29,873 nt of DNA, taken from Streptomyces sp. MMG1533 (GTDB lineage: Bacteria; Actinomycetota; Actinomycetes; Streptomycetales; Streptomycetaceae). The position numbers were made by a program, and so were the translations under genes. How positions within the stretch are numbered: the first letter of the stretch is position 1; each line of letters opens with the position of its first letter. Below the pieces are notes generated by a model. The model did not search any database. It was not told the DNA's origin and was given only the letters and a program-made list of their open reading frames with translations. Positions 1 through 7,994 of this stretch are shown one piece after another. Location of the stretch: the NCBI RefSeq assembly GCF_001279775.1, contig NZ_LGDG01000261.1, positions 1-29,873 of the forward strand, written 5' to 3'.

Positions 1-83
1 ATGTAGTTGTGGTTGAGCATCCGGGCTTCTTCCTGAGCCAGGACGACAACCCGCCGCGCGCGGTCGGTGAACCTCTCGAACAT
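1..83 (-). CDS. clpC: ClpC-type AAA+ protease chaperone, N-terminal fragment
   Basis: The reverse strand from 83 starts ATG and reads MFERFTDRARRVVVLAQEEA, continuing RMLNHNYI up to the window edge. This is the near-invariant N-terminus of ClpC, the Hsp100 unfoldase that feeds substrates to ClpP. Only the first 27 complete codons, part of the N-domain, are present. A GAGGAG ribosome binding site lies 9 nt upstream of the ATG on the minus strand (about 93-98). ClpC is a housekeeping protein, so this gene probably marks the outer left border of the terpenoid cluster. Streptomyces can carry more than one clpC-like gene, and the fragment cannot tell which copy this is. Confidence 0.9.
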   Translation of the reverse strand, partial: MFERFTDRARRVVVLAQEEARMLNHNY

Positions 84-347
84 CGTTAATCGCTCCTCAT
101 ACGGGTGCGGTGGTCTTGGGCTCGAAGGAGGCCCAGGGTGCTGCGGATGGCTTTGTCTCCGGTGTCTTCGTCACTGCGGTACCGGCAGGAGAGTGCGGAG
201 CGGCGGGGCGGTTGAGCGAGCGACGACAGCCCGGCGTGGCTGGGACGGGAGCGACGAGGTGAGGGGCAGAGATCTGCCGAGTGCGGGTACCTGGCGCAGG
301 AAGGAGACGGGACCGGCGCGGACTTCGTGTCGCATGACCGGTGTCCT
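84..347. other. Non-coding spacer between clpC and the HTH gene
   Basis: About 264 bases hold the clpC 5' region (ribosome binding site at about 93-98 on the minus strand) and the 3' flank of the HTH gene. Open frames here show no recognisable family and look like chance GC-rich frames. I see no RNA gene or strong hairpin; the best short inverted repeat is a 5-bp CAGCC/GGCTG stem near 224-239, too weak to call. Confidence 0.5.
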
Positions 348-770
348 TCAGTCGTCGGGCTCACCCGCGAGCGTGCGGGCTGTGTCGATGGCGACGTCGT
401 CCAGGCCCCAGTGCCCTGCGTCCTGTTGCTGTTTGGCCTGTTCGTCGATCCAGCGGTTGTGAGCCTCCCAAGCCGCCTGCTTGCTGGTACCGAGTGCCGC
501 GCCGATCTGTGACCAGGAAGCACCGGCTCGCCGAGCCGACCGTACGGAGAGCTGACGTCCGTAGGCGGCCTTCCGGGCGATCACCTCTCCCAGTGCGAGC
601 AGTTCCAAAGCCTCCTCGCGGGTCAGCGACGCCGTGTCAGAGGCGAAGCCGTCCGCCTCGTCCTCGTCATCCGGAGGTGATGCCAGGGCATCGCGTGTGC
701 GCAGGGAATCGAAACGCGCCGCCGCGGACAGCAGCGTGAACTGACGCTCAACCTCATCAGGAGTTGCCAC
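348..770 (-). CDS. Small HTH DNA-binding protein of unknown function
   Basis: The protein has 140 residues. Residues about 83-105 (core GASWSQIGAALGTSKQAAWE) look like a helix-turn-helix; similar short proteins are common uncharacterised actinobacterial ORFs. Residues 30-45 are acidic and probably disordered, and the tail is also acidic. The start is GTG at 770, with GGAG only about 2 nt upstream, so ribosome binding looks poor and the start may be wrong. Two TGACGTCA palindromes sit 27-51 bp upstream and could be its own operator. It lies beyond the inverted repeat that closes the alcohol dehydrogenase unit, so it is probably not part of the terpenoid cluster. No TTA codon is seen. Confidence 0.7.
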   Translation of the reverse strand: MATPDEVERQFTLLSAAARFDSLRTRDALASPPDDEDEADGFASDTASLTREEALELLALGEVIARKAAYGRQLSVRSARRAGASWSQIGAALGTSKQAAWEAHNRWIDEQAKQQQDAGHWGLDDVAIDTARTLAGEPDD

Positions 771-795
771 ATCTCCACCGTGCCATCAAGCCGCC

Positions 796-821
796 TTGAC
801 GTCAACCCATCCTGACGTCAA
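796..821. promoter_or_regulatory. Paired TGACGTCA palindromes, candidate operator
   Basis: TGACGTCAA occurs at 797-805 and again at 813-821, a 16-bp repeat distance. Each copy contains the perfect palindrome TGACGTCA, and the first extends to TTGACGTCAA (796-805). They lie just upstream of the GTG start of the HTH gene at 770 and abut the large inverted repeat at 820-861. Two identical palindromes about 1.5 helical turns apart suggest binding of two protein dimers. The regulator is unknown; autoregulation by the adjacent HTH protein is an inference. TTGACG could also act as a -35 element on the minus strand. Confidence 0.5.
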
Positions 822-861
822 GGTGCCCTTACGTCGATGGGGATCGACGTAAGGGCACCTT
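820..861. terminator. Perfect 19-bp inverted repeat, probable terminator
   Basis: Arm 820-838 and arm 843-861 are exact reverse complements (19 bp) around a GGGG loop. The repeat lies 90 bp downstream of the dehydrogenase stop (952, minus strand) and upstream of the HTH gene start. Streptomyces terminators often lack a U-tract, and this one has none. Its symmetry would let it act in both directions. It is the natural left boundary of the P450/dehydrogenase transcription unit. Confidence 0.8.
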
Positions 862-951
862 GGAGCGGCGGTTTCACGGGGTCAGGCCGGGTGGGGGCGC
901 GGCCGGCGCCTGCTGTGGCGGATCAGCGAGATCCTGACCCGATCGACAGGT

Positions 952-2037
952 TCAATCGAAGATCACAACCTGGCGGACAGCCTCCCCCTTTGCCAGTGCG
1001 GCCACGGCATCATTGAGATCTTGGAAGGGCACGCGAGCGCTGATCAGGCTTCCGATGTCCAGGTGACCCGACTTGGCCAGTTCGATGAGCTTCGGCAGAT
1101 CGCGCCGTAGATCGGATTCGCCGTAGACGGAAGGCTTGATGCTGCGGCTGGCGAACAGCAGCTCATAGGTGCTGATGTCCAGTGGGTCGTTCGGTGCTCC
1201 GGCTCCGATCACCACGACCTCGCCACCGCGCCGCGTCAGCTGCCAGGCGTGCCTGACGGTGGCGGACCGCCCCACCGCTTCGAAGACGTGGTCGAACCCC
1301 CTCCCACCGGTCAGGCGGTCCTTGGTGTCCTCGGCCTCGTCGGGTGTGACCGTGTGCGTCGCGCCCAGGCGGGCGGCGAGCGGGTGCTTGTGCTCAGCCG
1401 GATCGATCGCGACGATGCTCGTGGCTCCGGCGAGCCGCGCACCCTGGACGGCCGACAGGCCCACCCCGCCGAGTCCGACCACCGCTACCCGGTCGCCGGG
1501 TTGCACCGATCCGGTGTTCAGGACCGCTCCGACGCCGGTGGGAACGCAGCAACCGAGCAGGGCCGCCTGATCGAAGGGGAAATCGGGGTCGATCTTGATA
1601 GCCGCCTGCCAGGGGACGACCACTTCCTCGGCCCAGGTGCCGGTGCCGGCCATCCCGAATGCCGGTGTGCCGCCGACCTCGAAGCGATGCTTGGAGAACA
1701 GGTTCTCCATGAATCCCATGCACAGATGGACCTGGCGGTTGCGGCAGTCTTCGCATCGCCCGCAGGCCGGGATCCAGTTCACCACCACGTGGTCGCCGGG
1801 AGAAACGGCGGTGACCTGGTCCCCGACCTCGACCACCTCGCCCGCACCCTCGTGGCCGACGATCATCGCGCCGCCACCACCGGGCAGTTCGCCGGAGATG
1901 AGGGACAGGTCGGAATGGCACACTCCGGTCGCCCGAATGCGAATCCTGACCTCATCAGCGTCGGGGCCGAGCGCCACGACGTCGTCGCGCAGCTCGAGTT
2001 CACCTCGTCCTGACTCGCGCAGTACTGCAGCACGCAT
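952..2037 (-). CDS. Zinc-dependent alcohol dehydrogenase (MDR family)
   Basis: This 361-residue medium-chain dehydrogenase would oxidise an alcohol to an aldehyde, or the reverse, using NAD(P). Catalytic zinc ligands are seen as C40 (GVCHSD) and H62/E63 (GHEGAGEV). The structural-zinc cysteines are complete: C92, C95, C98 and C106 (CGRCEDC, then HLC). The nucleotide-binding motif is GLGGVGLS. ATG at 2037 is preferred over GTG at 2046 because GGAGG lies 8 nt upstream of it and would overlap the GTG. It follows the P450 gene on the same strand with a 48-bp gap, so the pair may act in sequence on a terpenol hydroxyl. The substrate is not predictable; formaldehyde or mycothiol-linked dehydrogenases of the same superfamily are alternatives. 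Confidence 0.88.
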   Translation of the reverse strand: MRAAVLRESGRGELELRDDVVALGPDADEVRIRIRATGVCHSDLSLISGELPGGGGAMIVGHEGAGEVVEVGDQVTAVSPGDHVVVNWIPACGRCEDCRNRQVHLCMGFMENLFSKHRFEVGGTPAFGMAGTGTWAEEVVVPWQAAIKIDPDFPFDQAALLGCCVPTGVGAVLNTGSVQPGDRVAVVGLGGVGLSAVQGARLAGATSIVAIDPAEHKHPLAARLGATHTVTPDEAEDTKDRLTGGRGFDHVFEAVGRSATVRHAWQLTRRGGEVVVIGAGAPNDPLDISTYELLFASRSIKPSVYGESDLRRDLPKLIELAKSGHLDIGSLISARVPFQDLNDAVAALAKGEAVRQVVIFD

Positions 2038-2085
2038 GTGGCTCACCTCCGGATGTAAGGGACCGTTGGGTCACGGGAACGCGGC

Positions 2086-3432
2086 TCATCGCGGGACGAA
2101 CCGACATCTGATCGGCCCCTCGGATCGGAGGGCCATTTTTTGGGTGAGCTGGATCTCGGTGTCCACCGCCTCCACTTCGAAGGCCTGAAGGATCACAGCG
2201 ATGGCGAGTACGGCTTCCAGCATCGAGAAGTACTGACCGATGCAGGCCCGCGGGCCCCCGCCGAAGGGGAACCAGGCGTAACGCGGCCGCTCGGCCTCCA
2301 CCTCGGGCAAGAACCGCTCAGGCGCGAAGACCTCGGGGTCCTTCCAGTAGGAGGGGTGCCGGTGGGTGACCCAGGGGCTCAGGAAGACGATCTTTCCCGC
2401 GGGAATGCGATAGCCGTCGATCTCGGTCTCGGCCGTGGCTCGCCTGCTGATGCCGGGGGACGGGGGATACAACCGCATGGCCTCCTTGAGTGCCATGTGG
2501 ACGTACTCGAGCCGGTCGAAGTCGTCGGCCGTGGGCGTGCGGGTTCCCAGGACCCGGTCGACTTCCTCCCGTGCCCGCTCCTGTGCCTCAGGGTTGCGGG
2601 CGAGCAGGTGAAGGGCGAAAGTCATCGAGGTGGCGGTGGTCTCGTGTCCGGCCAGGAAGAAGATCAGCACCTGATCCCGGATCTCCTCCGGCGTGAGCCG
2701 GTCGCCGGTTCCGTCACCGGCGTTCAGCAGGAGTTCCAGCAGGTCGTTACCGCTCTCCTGTGAGTCGCGCTCCCCGATGATCCGGTCGCACACCTCGTAC
2801 AGGTCCCGCCGCGCGGCGGCCGCCCGCCGGTTGGCCGGAGTCGGCCAGGTCCGTGGGAACGGCAGCGGAGCGAACCCGCGTTTGAGCATGTAGGCGCCCA
2901 GCAGCGGAAAGCAGCGGTCGACGACGTCACCGGCCTCCTCGCTCGCAGCGCCGAACAGGACGCGCGACACGACACGCTGGGTCAGGCGGGTCACCTCGGG
3001 GATGACGTCGAGCGTACGGTCGTCCAGGGCCCGCCACTCGGCGACCGTCCGCAGCGTCTCCTCGCACATCGCGCCGGCGTACCGATCCACCTTCTTGCGG
3101 GTGAAAAGCGGCTGGATGAGCCGGCGCTGCCGCACATAGTCGTCGTCCTGGCTGGTCAGAAGGCCGTTACCGAAGATGCTGCGGATCTCGTCGTAGAAGG
3201 TGTCGTCCTTCCGGAAGCCGACGGACCGGGCCAGCACCTGCTGGGCCCCCTCGGCGGAGAAGACCGCGTACAGGTCCTGGCGCAGGCCAGGTGGGCCGAC
3301 GGTGAACCGGACCACGTCGCCGTGGTCACGCCGGGCGCGCAGATAGGTCGCGAGCGGATCGCGTCGAAGAGCCGTCATGACGCCGGTCAGTGCGGAGCCT
3401 GCAACGGACGGAATTTCCCGAACGGTTGTCAT
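2086..3432 (-). CDS. Cytochrome P450 (448 aa)
   Basis: This is a complete P450 with an I-helix AGHETTAT (261-268), K-helix E317-x-x-R320 (KEAMRLYPP) and heme loop FPFGGGPRACIG with the cysteine ligand at C397. The FGGGPRxC loop and longer length resemble the CYP4/CYP102-like branch rather than the short CYP105/107 type. ATG at 3432 is chosen because GGGAGAGG lies just upstream; in-frame extension to 3522 adds about 30 unlikely residues. It likely hydroxylates or further oxidises the terpene skeleton, with the downstream dehydrogenase completing the oxidation. It is transcribed divergently from the aminotransferase operon across a 315-bp promoter region. No redox partner is adjacent; the ferredoxin at 15373 may serve. 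Confidence 0.93.
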   Translation of the reverse strand: MTTVREIPSVAGSALTGVMTALRRDPLATYLRARRDHGDVVRFTVGPPGLRQDLYAVFSAEGAQQVLARSVGFRKDDTFYDEIRSIFGNGLLTSQDDDYVRQRRLIQPLFTRKKVDRYAGAMCEETLRTVAEWRALDDRTLDVIPEVTRLTQRVVSRVLFGAASEEAGDVVDRCFPLLGAYMLKRGFAPLPFPRTWPTPANRRAAAARRDLYEVCDRIIGERDSQESGNDLLELLLNAGDGTGDRLTPEEIRDQVLIFFLAGHETTATSMTFALHLLARNPEAQERAREEVDRVLGTRTPTADDFDRLEYVHMALKEAMRLYPPSPGISRRATAETEIDGYRIPAGKIVFLSPWVTHRHPSYWKDPEVFAPERFLPEVEAERPRYAWFPFGGGPRACIGQYFSMLEAVLAIAVILQAFEVEAVDTEIQLTQKMALRSEGPIRCRFVPR

Positions 3433-3747
3433 CGACACCTCTCCCGTTGCAATAGATTGATATCCCGTACCGTTTACTGTCCTCCTTTCATTGAGGTGTG
3501 ACAACGCCTCTTGTGCTGACATTCATGCAGCGAATGTTGATGCCATGTACACACTGGAAGCGGTTTGGTCACGCATTTGTCAATGCCCCCGCGGGCCTGC
3601 ACTATGTGCCTGCTGACCTGCAAGGATGCCAGGAAAGTCTGGCCAATTCGGCTTGCTTGCATGCCGTGGTGTTGTCTTTTTGGGGGCGAGGTGGTTTGGT
3701 GTTTCTCTGTTGCTGGAGATGCATTAATGCCGACTGGATGGTGACTC
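3433..3747. promoter_or_regulatory. Divergent promoter region, P450 / aminotransferase
   Basis: These 315 bases contain no convincing gene and are visibly richer in A+T than their surroundings, as expected for a divergent promoter. They must drive the P450/dehydrogenase unit leftward and the aminotransferase-to-prenyl-synthase unit rightward. Only short imperfect repeats are visible, for example CATTC/GAATG near 3520-3538 and GAGGTGT/ACGCCTC near 3494-3511. I cannot assign -10 or -35 boxes with confidence. A small frame on the plus strand here (about 87 codons) has no recognisable family features. Confidence 0.55.
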
Positions 3748-4959
3748 GTGGGCGACAGTAGGGCGCTGCGTGATCGATTTCAGAACGCGCTTATGGGGAA
3801 TTATGGAGTTCCACCTGTGGCGGTGGTCGAAGGCAAAGGCTGCGTGGTCACGGACGCGGACGGCAGGACGTACCTCGACCTGATCGGTGGCCTGGCCGTC
3901 TCCACGCTCGGGCATGCACATCCTGCGTTGGTGCGGGCGGTGTCCGAGCAGGTGGCACGGCTCGCGCACATCTCCAACCTGAGCCTGCACGAGCCGGAGG
4001 TACGGCTGGCCGAGCGGCTGCTCACGCTCGTCGGCGCCGAGGGACGAGTCTTCTTCGCCAATTCCGGCGCGGAGGCCAACGAAGCCGCGTTCAAGCTGGT
4101 GCGCAAGCACGCCGGTGCCGACCGTTCCTACGTCGTGGCGGCGCAGGACAGCTTCCACGGGCGCACGATGGGAGCGCTGACCCTGACCGGGGCGCCGCGT
4201 GCACGGAAGTCCTTCGAGCCCTTCTGCGCCGAGGTCCGGCATGTCGCCTACGGCTCGGTCGAGGAGCTGCGCAGCGCGGTGACGGCCGGGTGCGCGGCGG
4301 TCTTCCTCGAACCGGTCCAGGGCGAGGCGGGCGTCATACCTCCGCCGGCCGGTTACCTGCGGGCCGTTCGCGAGATATGCGACGCGACAGGGGCGGTCCT
4401 CGTCTTCGACGAGGTACAGAGCGGGATCGGCCGCACTGGTCGGTGGTTCGCCCATCAGCACGAGGAGGTGCTGCCCGATGTCCTGACTCTGGCCAAGGGT
4501 CTGGGCGGGGGGCTGCCGATCAGCGCGTGCATAGGCCTGGGCCGATACGGCGCCGTGTTCGAACAGGGTGACCACGGGTCCACGTTCGGAGGCAATCCGG
4601 TCAGCTGTGCCGCTGCCCACGCCGTGCTGGACACCATCGACGGCGACGACCTGCTGGGGAACGCCACCAAGACCGGCGCGCTCCTGGCAACCGGTCTGGC
4701 CGCGATCTCCCATGAGCTGCTCGCAGGCGTCCGGGGGATCGGCCTGTGGCAGGCGATCCGGCTCACCGAGCCGCGAGCTCGGTCGGTCGAAGCACACGCG
4801 AGGGAGGCGGGCTTCCTGGTCAACGCCGTGCAGCCGGACGTCGTCCGGGTCTCGCCGCCACTGATCCTCGGCAGTGACGAAGCGCAGTCCTTCGTCGAGT
4901 CACTGCCCGCGCTGCTGACGGCTGCTCAGACGGTGCTCGGCGACGAGGTCACGCCATGA
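3748..4959 (+). CDS. Class III PLP aminotransferase, ArgD-like
   Basis: The 403-residue protein aligns over its full length with acetylornithine aminotransferase (ArgD) and related class III transaminases. Visible motifs are NYGVPP (18-23), SGAEANEA (106-113), FHGRTMGAL (136-144), EPVQGE (188-193), FDEVQSGIGRTG (220-231) and the PLP lysine K250 in LAKGLGGGLP. ArgD enzymes move an amino group between a terminal aldehyde and glutamate. There is no argJ, argB or argC nearby, so a role in arginine synthesis is unlikely. Leading an operon with an alcohol dehydrogenase and a prenyl methyltransferase, it may aminate a terpenoid aldehyde or make an omega-amino-acid unit; both are inference. The GTG start at 3748 gives the family N-terminus but has only a weak GGATGG upstream. 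Its stop overlaps the next ATG (ATGA). Confidence 0.92.
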   Translation: MGDSRALRDRFQNALMGNYGVPPVAVVEGKGCVVTDADGRTYLDLIGGLAVSTLGHAHPALVRAVSEQVARLAHISNLSLHEPEVRLAERLLTLVGAEGRVFFANSGAEANEAAFKLVRKHAGADRSYVVAAQDSFHGRTMGALTLTGAPRARKSFEPFCAEVRHVAYGSVEELRSAVTAGCAAVFLEPVQGEAGVIPPPAGYLRAVREICDATGAVLVFDEVQSGIGRTGRWFAHQHEEVLPDVLTLAKGLGGGLPISACIGLGRYGAVFEQGDHGSTFGGNPVSCAAAHAVLDTIDGDDLLGNATKTGALLATGLAAISHELLAGVRGIGLWQAIRLTEPRARSVEAHAREAGFLVNAVQPDVVRVSPPLILGSDEAQSFVESLPALLTAAQTVLGDEVTP

Positions 4960-5993
4960 AGGCGGCGGTCATCCAGGGGCCGGGCAACATCAAGGTGGAA
5001 GACGTACCCGACCCGCAGATCCACGAACCGTCCGACGCCATTGTCGCGGTCACCCACGCCGCCATCTGCGGCAGCGACCTGTGGGCCTATCAAGGCACCG
5101 CACCCCGCAAGCCCGGTCAGCGGATGGGGCACGAATTCATCGGAGTCGTGGAGGAGGTCGGGCGCGAGGTGGCCGCCGTACGTCCCGGTGACCGCGTGAT
5201 CGCCCCGTTCGTGTGGTCGGACGGATCCTGCGAGTTCTGCGCCGTGGGACTGCACACGTCCTGCGAGCAGGGCGGCTTCTGGGGCGTGCCGGGTGCGGAC
5301 GGCGGTCAGGGCGAAGCGGTCAGGGTGCCATTTGCGGACGGCACTCTGGTACGGATCCCGGCCGGCGCGGACGAACCACTCGACCGGGCCCTCCTGACCC
5401 TGTGCGACGTGATGGGAACGGGCCATCACGCCGCCGTCGCGGCGGGCGTGCGTCCCGGCGACACCGTAGCGGTCGTGGGGGACGGCGCGGTGGGCCTGTG
5501 CGGCGTGCTGGCGGCGCGTCGCCTGGGCGCCGAACGTGTCGTTCTGATGGGTCGGCATCCGCAACGCACCGCCCTCGGTCTGAGGTTCGGCGCCACGGAC
5601 ATCGTGCCGGAGCGCGGAGAGGAGGCGATCGCCCGGTTGCATGAACTGCTCCCCGGAAAGGGCGCGTCCGCGGTGATCGAGGCGGTCGGCACCTGGGAAT
5701 CCCTGCATACGGCGATCTCCGTGGCCCGGCCCGGCGCCGCGGTGGGGTTCGTCGGCGCCCCGCACGGAGTGGGCGGCAAGGTCGACATCCGGCAGCTCTT
5801 CGACAAGAACGTCAACCTGCGGGGCGGTATCGCCCCGGTCCGCGCCTACATCCCCCAACTACTTCCCGACGTCCTTGACGGCAAGCTCGACCCGAGCCCC
5901 GTCTTCGACCTGCCCATTCGCCTCGCCGACACACCGATCGGCTATGCGGCGATGCAGGAACGCCACGCCATCAAGGCTCTCATCCGCGTCTAG
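4956..5993 (+). CDS. Zinc-dependent alcohol dehydrogenase (MDR family), second copy
   Basis: This 345-residue protein has an N-terminal catalytic domain (AAICGSDLWAY; GHEFIGVVEEVG) and Rossmann motif GDGAVGLCG. The structural-zinc lobe reads SDGSCEFC and then SC, retaining three of the usual four cysteines, with the first replaced by Asp. I recall this SDG variant as common in actinobacterial members. It starts inside the aminotransferase stop (ATGA), so the two are probably translationally coupled. This fits an alcohol-to-aldehyde oxidation feeding the transaminase, or aldehyde reduction. It is not a close paralogue of the dehydrogenase at 952-2037, which has full structural zinc. Confidence 0.88.
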   Translation: MKAAVIQGPGNIKVEDVPDPQIHEPSDAIVAVTHAAICGSDLWAYQGTAPRKPGQRMGHEFIGVVEEVGREVAAVRPGDRVIAPFVWSDGSCEFCAVGLHTSCEQGGFWGVPGADGGQGEAVRVPFADGTLVRIPAGADEPLDRALLTLCDVMGTGHHAAVAAGVRPGDTVAVVGDGAVGLCGVLAARRLGAERVVLMGRHPQRTALGLRFGATDIVPERGEEAIARLHELLPGKGASAVIEAVGTWESLHTAISVARPGAAVGFVGAPHGVGGKVDIRQLFDKNVNLRGGIAPVRAYIPQLLPDVLDGKLDPSPVFDLPIRLADTPIGYAAMQERHAIKALIRV

Positions 5994-6031
5994 GCGTGGT
6001 CCGCACGCCTTACCCACGAAGGAGCGATCGT

Positions 6032-6907
6032 ATGACCGTGGACAGTGTGTCCCTTCAGAGCGCCGTGATCCGTAACTCCTACGAGCAGGACCTGAACAAG
6101 CATTGGGAGGACAAGCAGGCCGACGACATCAACCTCCTCCTGGGGCAGATGGACGGCCTCTACCACCACCACTATGCCGTCGGCGACTTCAACAGGAGCA
6201 TCCTGCTGGCGCCCGAACAGGAGCGAGAGAAGCTCATCCTGAAGGAGATGCACCGCCTGGAGACGGAGCAGGTCGGGCTTATCACCGACGCGCTCGGTGA
6301 CCTTCCGCCGACCGCCCGGGTCATGGATGGCGGATCGGGGCGCGGCGGCACCAGCTTCATGGTCCACGACCGGTTCGGCTGCCGGGTGGACGGGGTGAAC
6401 TTCTGCCAGCACCACATCGAATTCGCCCAGAAACTGGCTCAGCAGCGCGGCTGCGCCGACAAGGTCGACTTCCACTACGCGAACATGGTGGAGACGCCCT
6501 TCGAGGACGGCACGTTCGATGCGATCTACACGAACGAGACCACGATGTACGTGGATCTCCACGAGGCCTTCCGGGAGTTCGCCCGGGTGCTGCGTCCGGG
6601 CGGGCGCTACGTCCTGGTCACCTGGTGCCGCAACGACACGGAGGTGGCCGCCTCACCGGACGTCTCGGCCATCGACGACCACTATGTCTGCCACATCCAC
6701 GGGCGGGGCACGTATCTCAAGGCGCTGGCGGACAACGGGCTCGTGCCGTCCCGGGTGTTGGACCTGACGGAGAGCGCCGTCCCCTACTGGGAACTGCGCT
6801 CGCACTCCCGGCTGAAGACCGGAGTCGAGCAGCCCTTCCTCGACGGGTACCGCAAGAATCACCTGAACTATCTCGTCATAGCGGCGGAGAAGGCCGTCGA
6901 TGCCTGA
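6032..6907 (+). CDS. SAM-dependent prenyl diphosphate C-methyltransferase (GPP 2-methyltransferase-like)
   Basis: This 291-residue class I methyltransferase closely resembles the geranyl diphosphate C2-methyltransferase of 2-methylisoborneol synthesis. Shared features are DGLYHHHY (41-48), the SAM motif VMDGGSGRGG (97-106), NETTMYVDLH (168-177), whose E169 corresponds to the catalytic glutamate of GPP methyltransferase, and the C-terminal PYWELRSHS. The family also includes IPP methyltransferases (homo-IPP in longestin, KS-505a) and the benzastatin GPP C6-methyltransferase, so the exact substrate (IPP, GPP or longer) is open. No 2-methylisoborneol synthase is present; instead its stop overlaps the start of a prenyl synthase, and diterpene cyclases follow. 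ATG at 6032 has GAAGGAG 7 nt upstream; the 12-codon in-frame extension to 5996 is rejected. Confidence 0.93.
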   Translation: MTVDSVSLQSAVIRNSYEQDLNKHWEDKQADDINLLLGQMDGLYHHHYAVGDFNRSILLAPEQEREKLILKEMHRLETEQVGLITDALGDLPPTARVMDGGSGRGGTSFMVHDRFGCRVDGVNFCQHHIEFAQKLAQQRGCADKVDFHYANMVETPFEDGTFDAIYTNETTMYVDLHEAFREFARVLRPGGRYVLVTWCRNDTEVAASPDVSAIDDHYVCHIHGRGTYLKALADNGLVPSRVLDLTESAVPYWELRSHSRLKTGVEQPFLDGYRKNHLNYLVIAAEKAVDA

Positions 6908-7976
6908 GCGGGCAGCCACCCGTCCCGTGCTCGAGGCGACAGGTCCGCCCCCCGCCGAGATGGTCCGGGACGCCGCTTCGGTCACCAGGGGCCTCGTCCT
7001 TCCGCCCCTGCGGTCGGCGGTGGAGGAACTCCATCCTGATCTCGCCCTGCTATGCGGCCACCATTTCGGCTGGTGCGACCCCCAGGGGCGGCCGACCGGG
7101 ACGGAGGACGCGGGCAAGCTCCTGCGGGCCCGAGTCGCCTTCCTTGCCGCGGCGGCGACCGGGACGGAGCCCGCCACCGTGGTCCCCGGCGCGGTGGCGG
7201 TGGAGCTGCTGCACAACTTCTCGTTGCTGCACGACGACATCATGGACGCAGACGAACGCCGCCGGGGACGTGCCACGGCTTGGGCAGCCTTCGGTGTTCC
7301 CCAGGCCGTACTGGGCGGGGATGCCCTGACAGCCCTGGCGCTGCGCCAGTTGACGCCGGTCGGCGGTGAGGCCGGCCGGGCAGCCGTCACCATGTTGGTG
7401 GACACCCTGCACGAGATGATCCGTGGTCAGGCGGCGGACTTGGCGCTGGACAAGATTCCGGTGGATGAGGTGACGTACCGTCACTACTTCGACGCGACCT
7501 ACAAGACCACCGCGCTGCTGGGCGCCGCCGCCGCGATCGGGGCCCTCCTCGGTGGCGCGTCCGGCGCGCTGGCCGGCCTGCTTCACCGGGCGGCCGGTGG
7601 CGTCGGCCTGGCCTGGCAGATCGCCAACGACGTGGAGGACATCTGGGGTGACCCGGCAGCCACCGGCAAGCAGGCCTTCAGTGACCTGCGGCTGGGCAAG
7701 AAGACGCTGCCGGTCATCGCCGCACTGCGCAGCGGGACCGACGCGGGAGAACGGCTGGCGGTCCTGATGAGGCAGACCGGGACGTCGGCGTCGGAGGAGG
7801 AGCTGCGGATGCAGGCCGACCTCATCGAGGCCGCGGGTGGCCGACGGCATGCCGAGGAGCTGTCGGCCCGGCACCTTCGGGACTCCCTGGACGGTCTCGC
7901 CCGTTCCCTGCCCCCGACGACCGCGCGGGACGAGCTCACGGCGCTGTTCGGGCTCATCGTCACGCGAGGCAGGTAG
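6900..7976 (+). CDS. Trans-prenyl diphosphate synthase, variant second Asp motif
   Basis: This 358-residue isoprenyl diphosphate synthase has first aspartate motif DDIMD (112-116), followed by ADERRRGR. The second motif is N243-D-V-E-D247 in WQIANDVEDIWGD, with Asn in place of the first Asp. The usual GGKRLRP IPP-binding segment appears as AGKLLRAR (71-78). These changes set it apart from the more canonical enzyme at 10137. The ATG lies within the end of the methyltransferase gene (8-bp overlap), a strong sign of coupled expression and shared function. It may condense a methylated C6 unit, or make GPP/FPP for methylation. Chain length cannot be read from sequence by eye. A hairpin at 7995-8031 follows the stop. 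Confidence 0.9.
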   Translation: MPERAATRPVLEATGPPPAEMVRDAASVTRGLVLPPLRSAVEELHPDLALLCGHHFGWCDPQGRPTGTEDAGKLLRARVAFLAAAATGTEPATVVPGAVAVELLHNFSLLHDDIMDADERRRGRATAWAAFGVPQAVLGGDALTALALRQLTPVGGEAGRAAVTMLVDTLHEMIRGQAADLALDKIPVDEVTYRHYFDATYKTTALLGAAAAIGALLGGASGALAGLLHRAAGGVGLAWQIANDVEDIWGDPAATGKQAFSDLRLGKKTLPVIAALRSGTDAGERLAVLMRQTGTSASEEELRMQADLIEAAGGRRHAEELSARHLRDSLDGLARSLPPTTARDELTALFGLIVTRGR

Positions 7977-7994
7977 GAGGTCGGCCGGGCTGTC

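Noticed and set aside
3748..4959. Housekeeping argD for arginine synthesis
   Set aside because: Sequence is ArgD-like, but none of the argCJBGH neighbours is present and it is translationally coupled to a dehydrogenase in a terpenoid operon. A genome check for another argD would settle it.
6032..7976. A 2-methylisoborneol cluster
   Set aside because: The methyltransferase fits, but the partner is a prenyl diphosphate synthase with DDIMD, not the 2-methylisoborneol synthase; the only class I synthase is paired with a class II diterpene cyclase.
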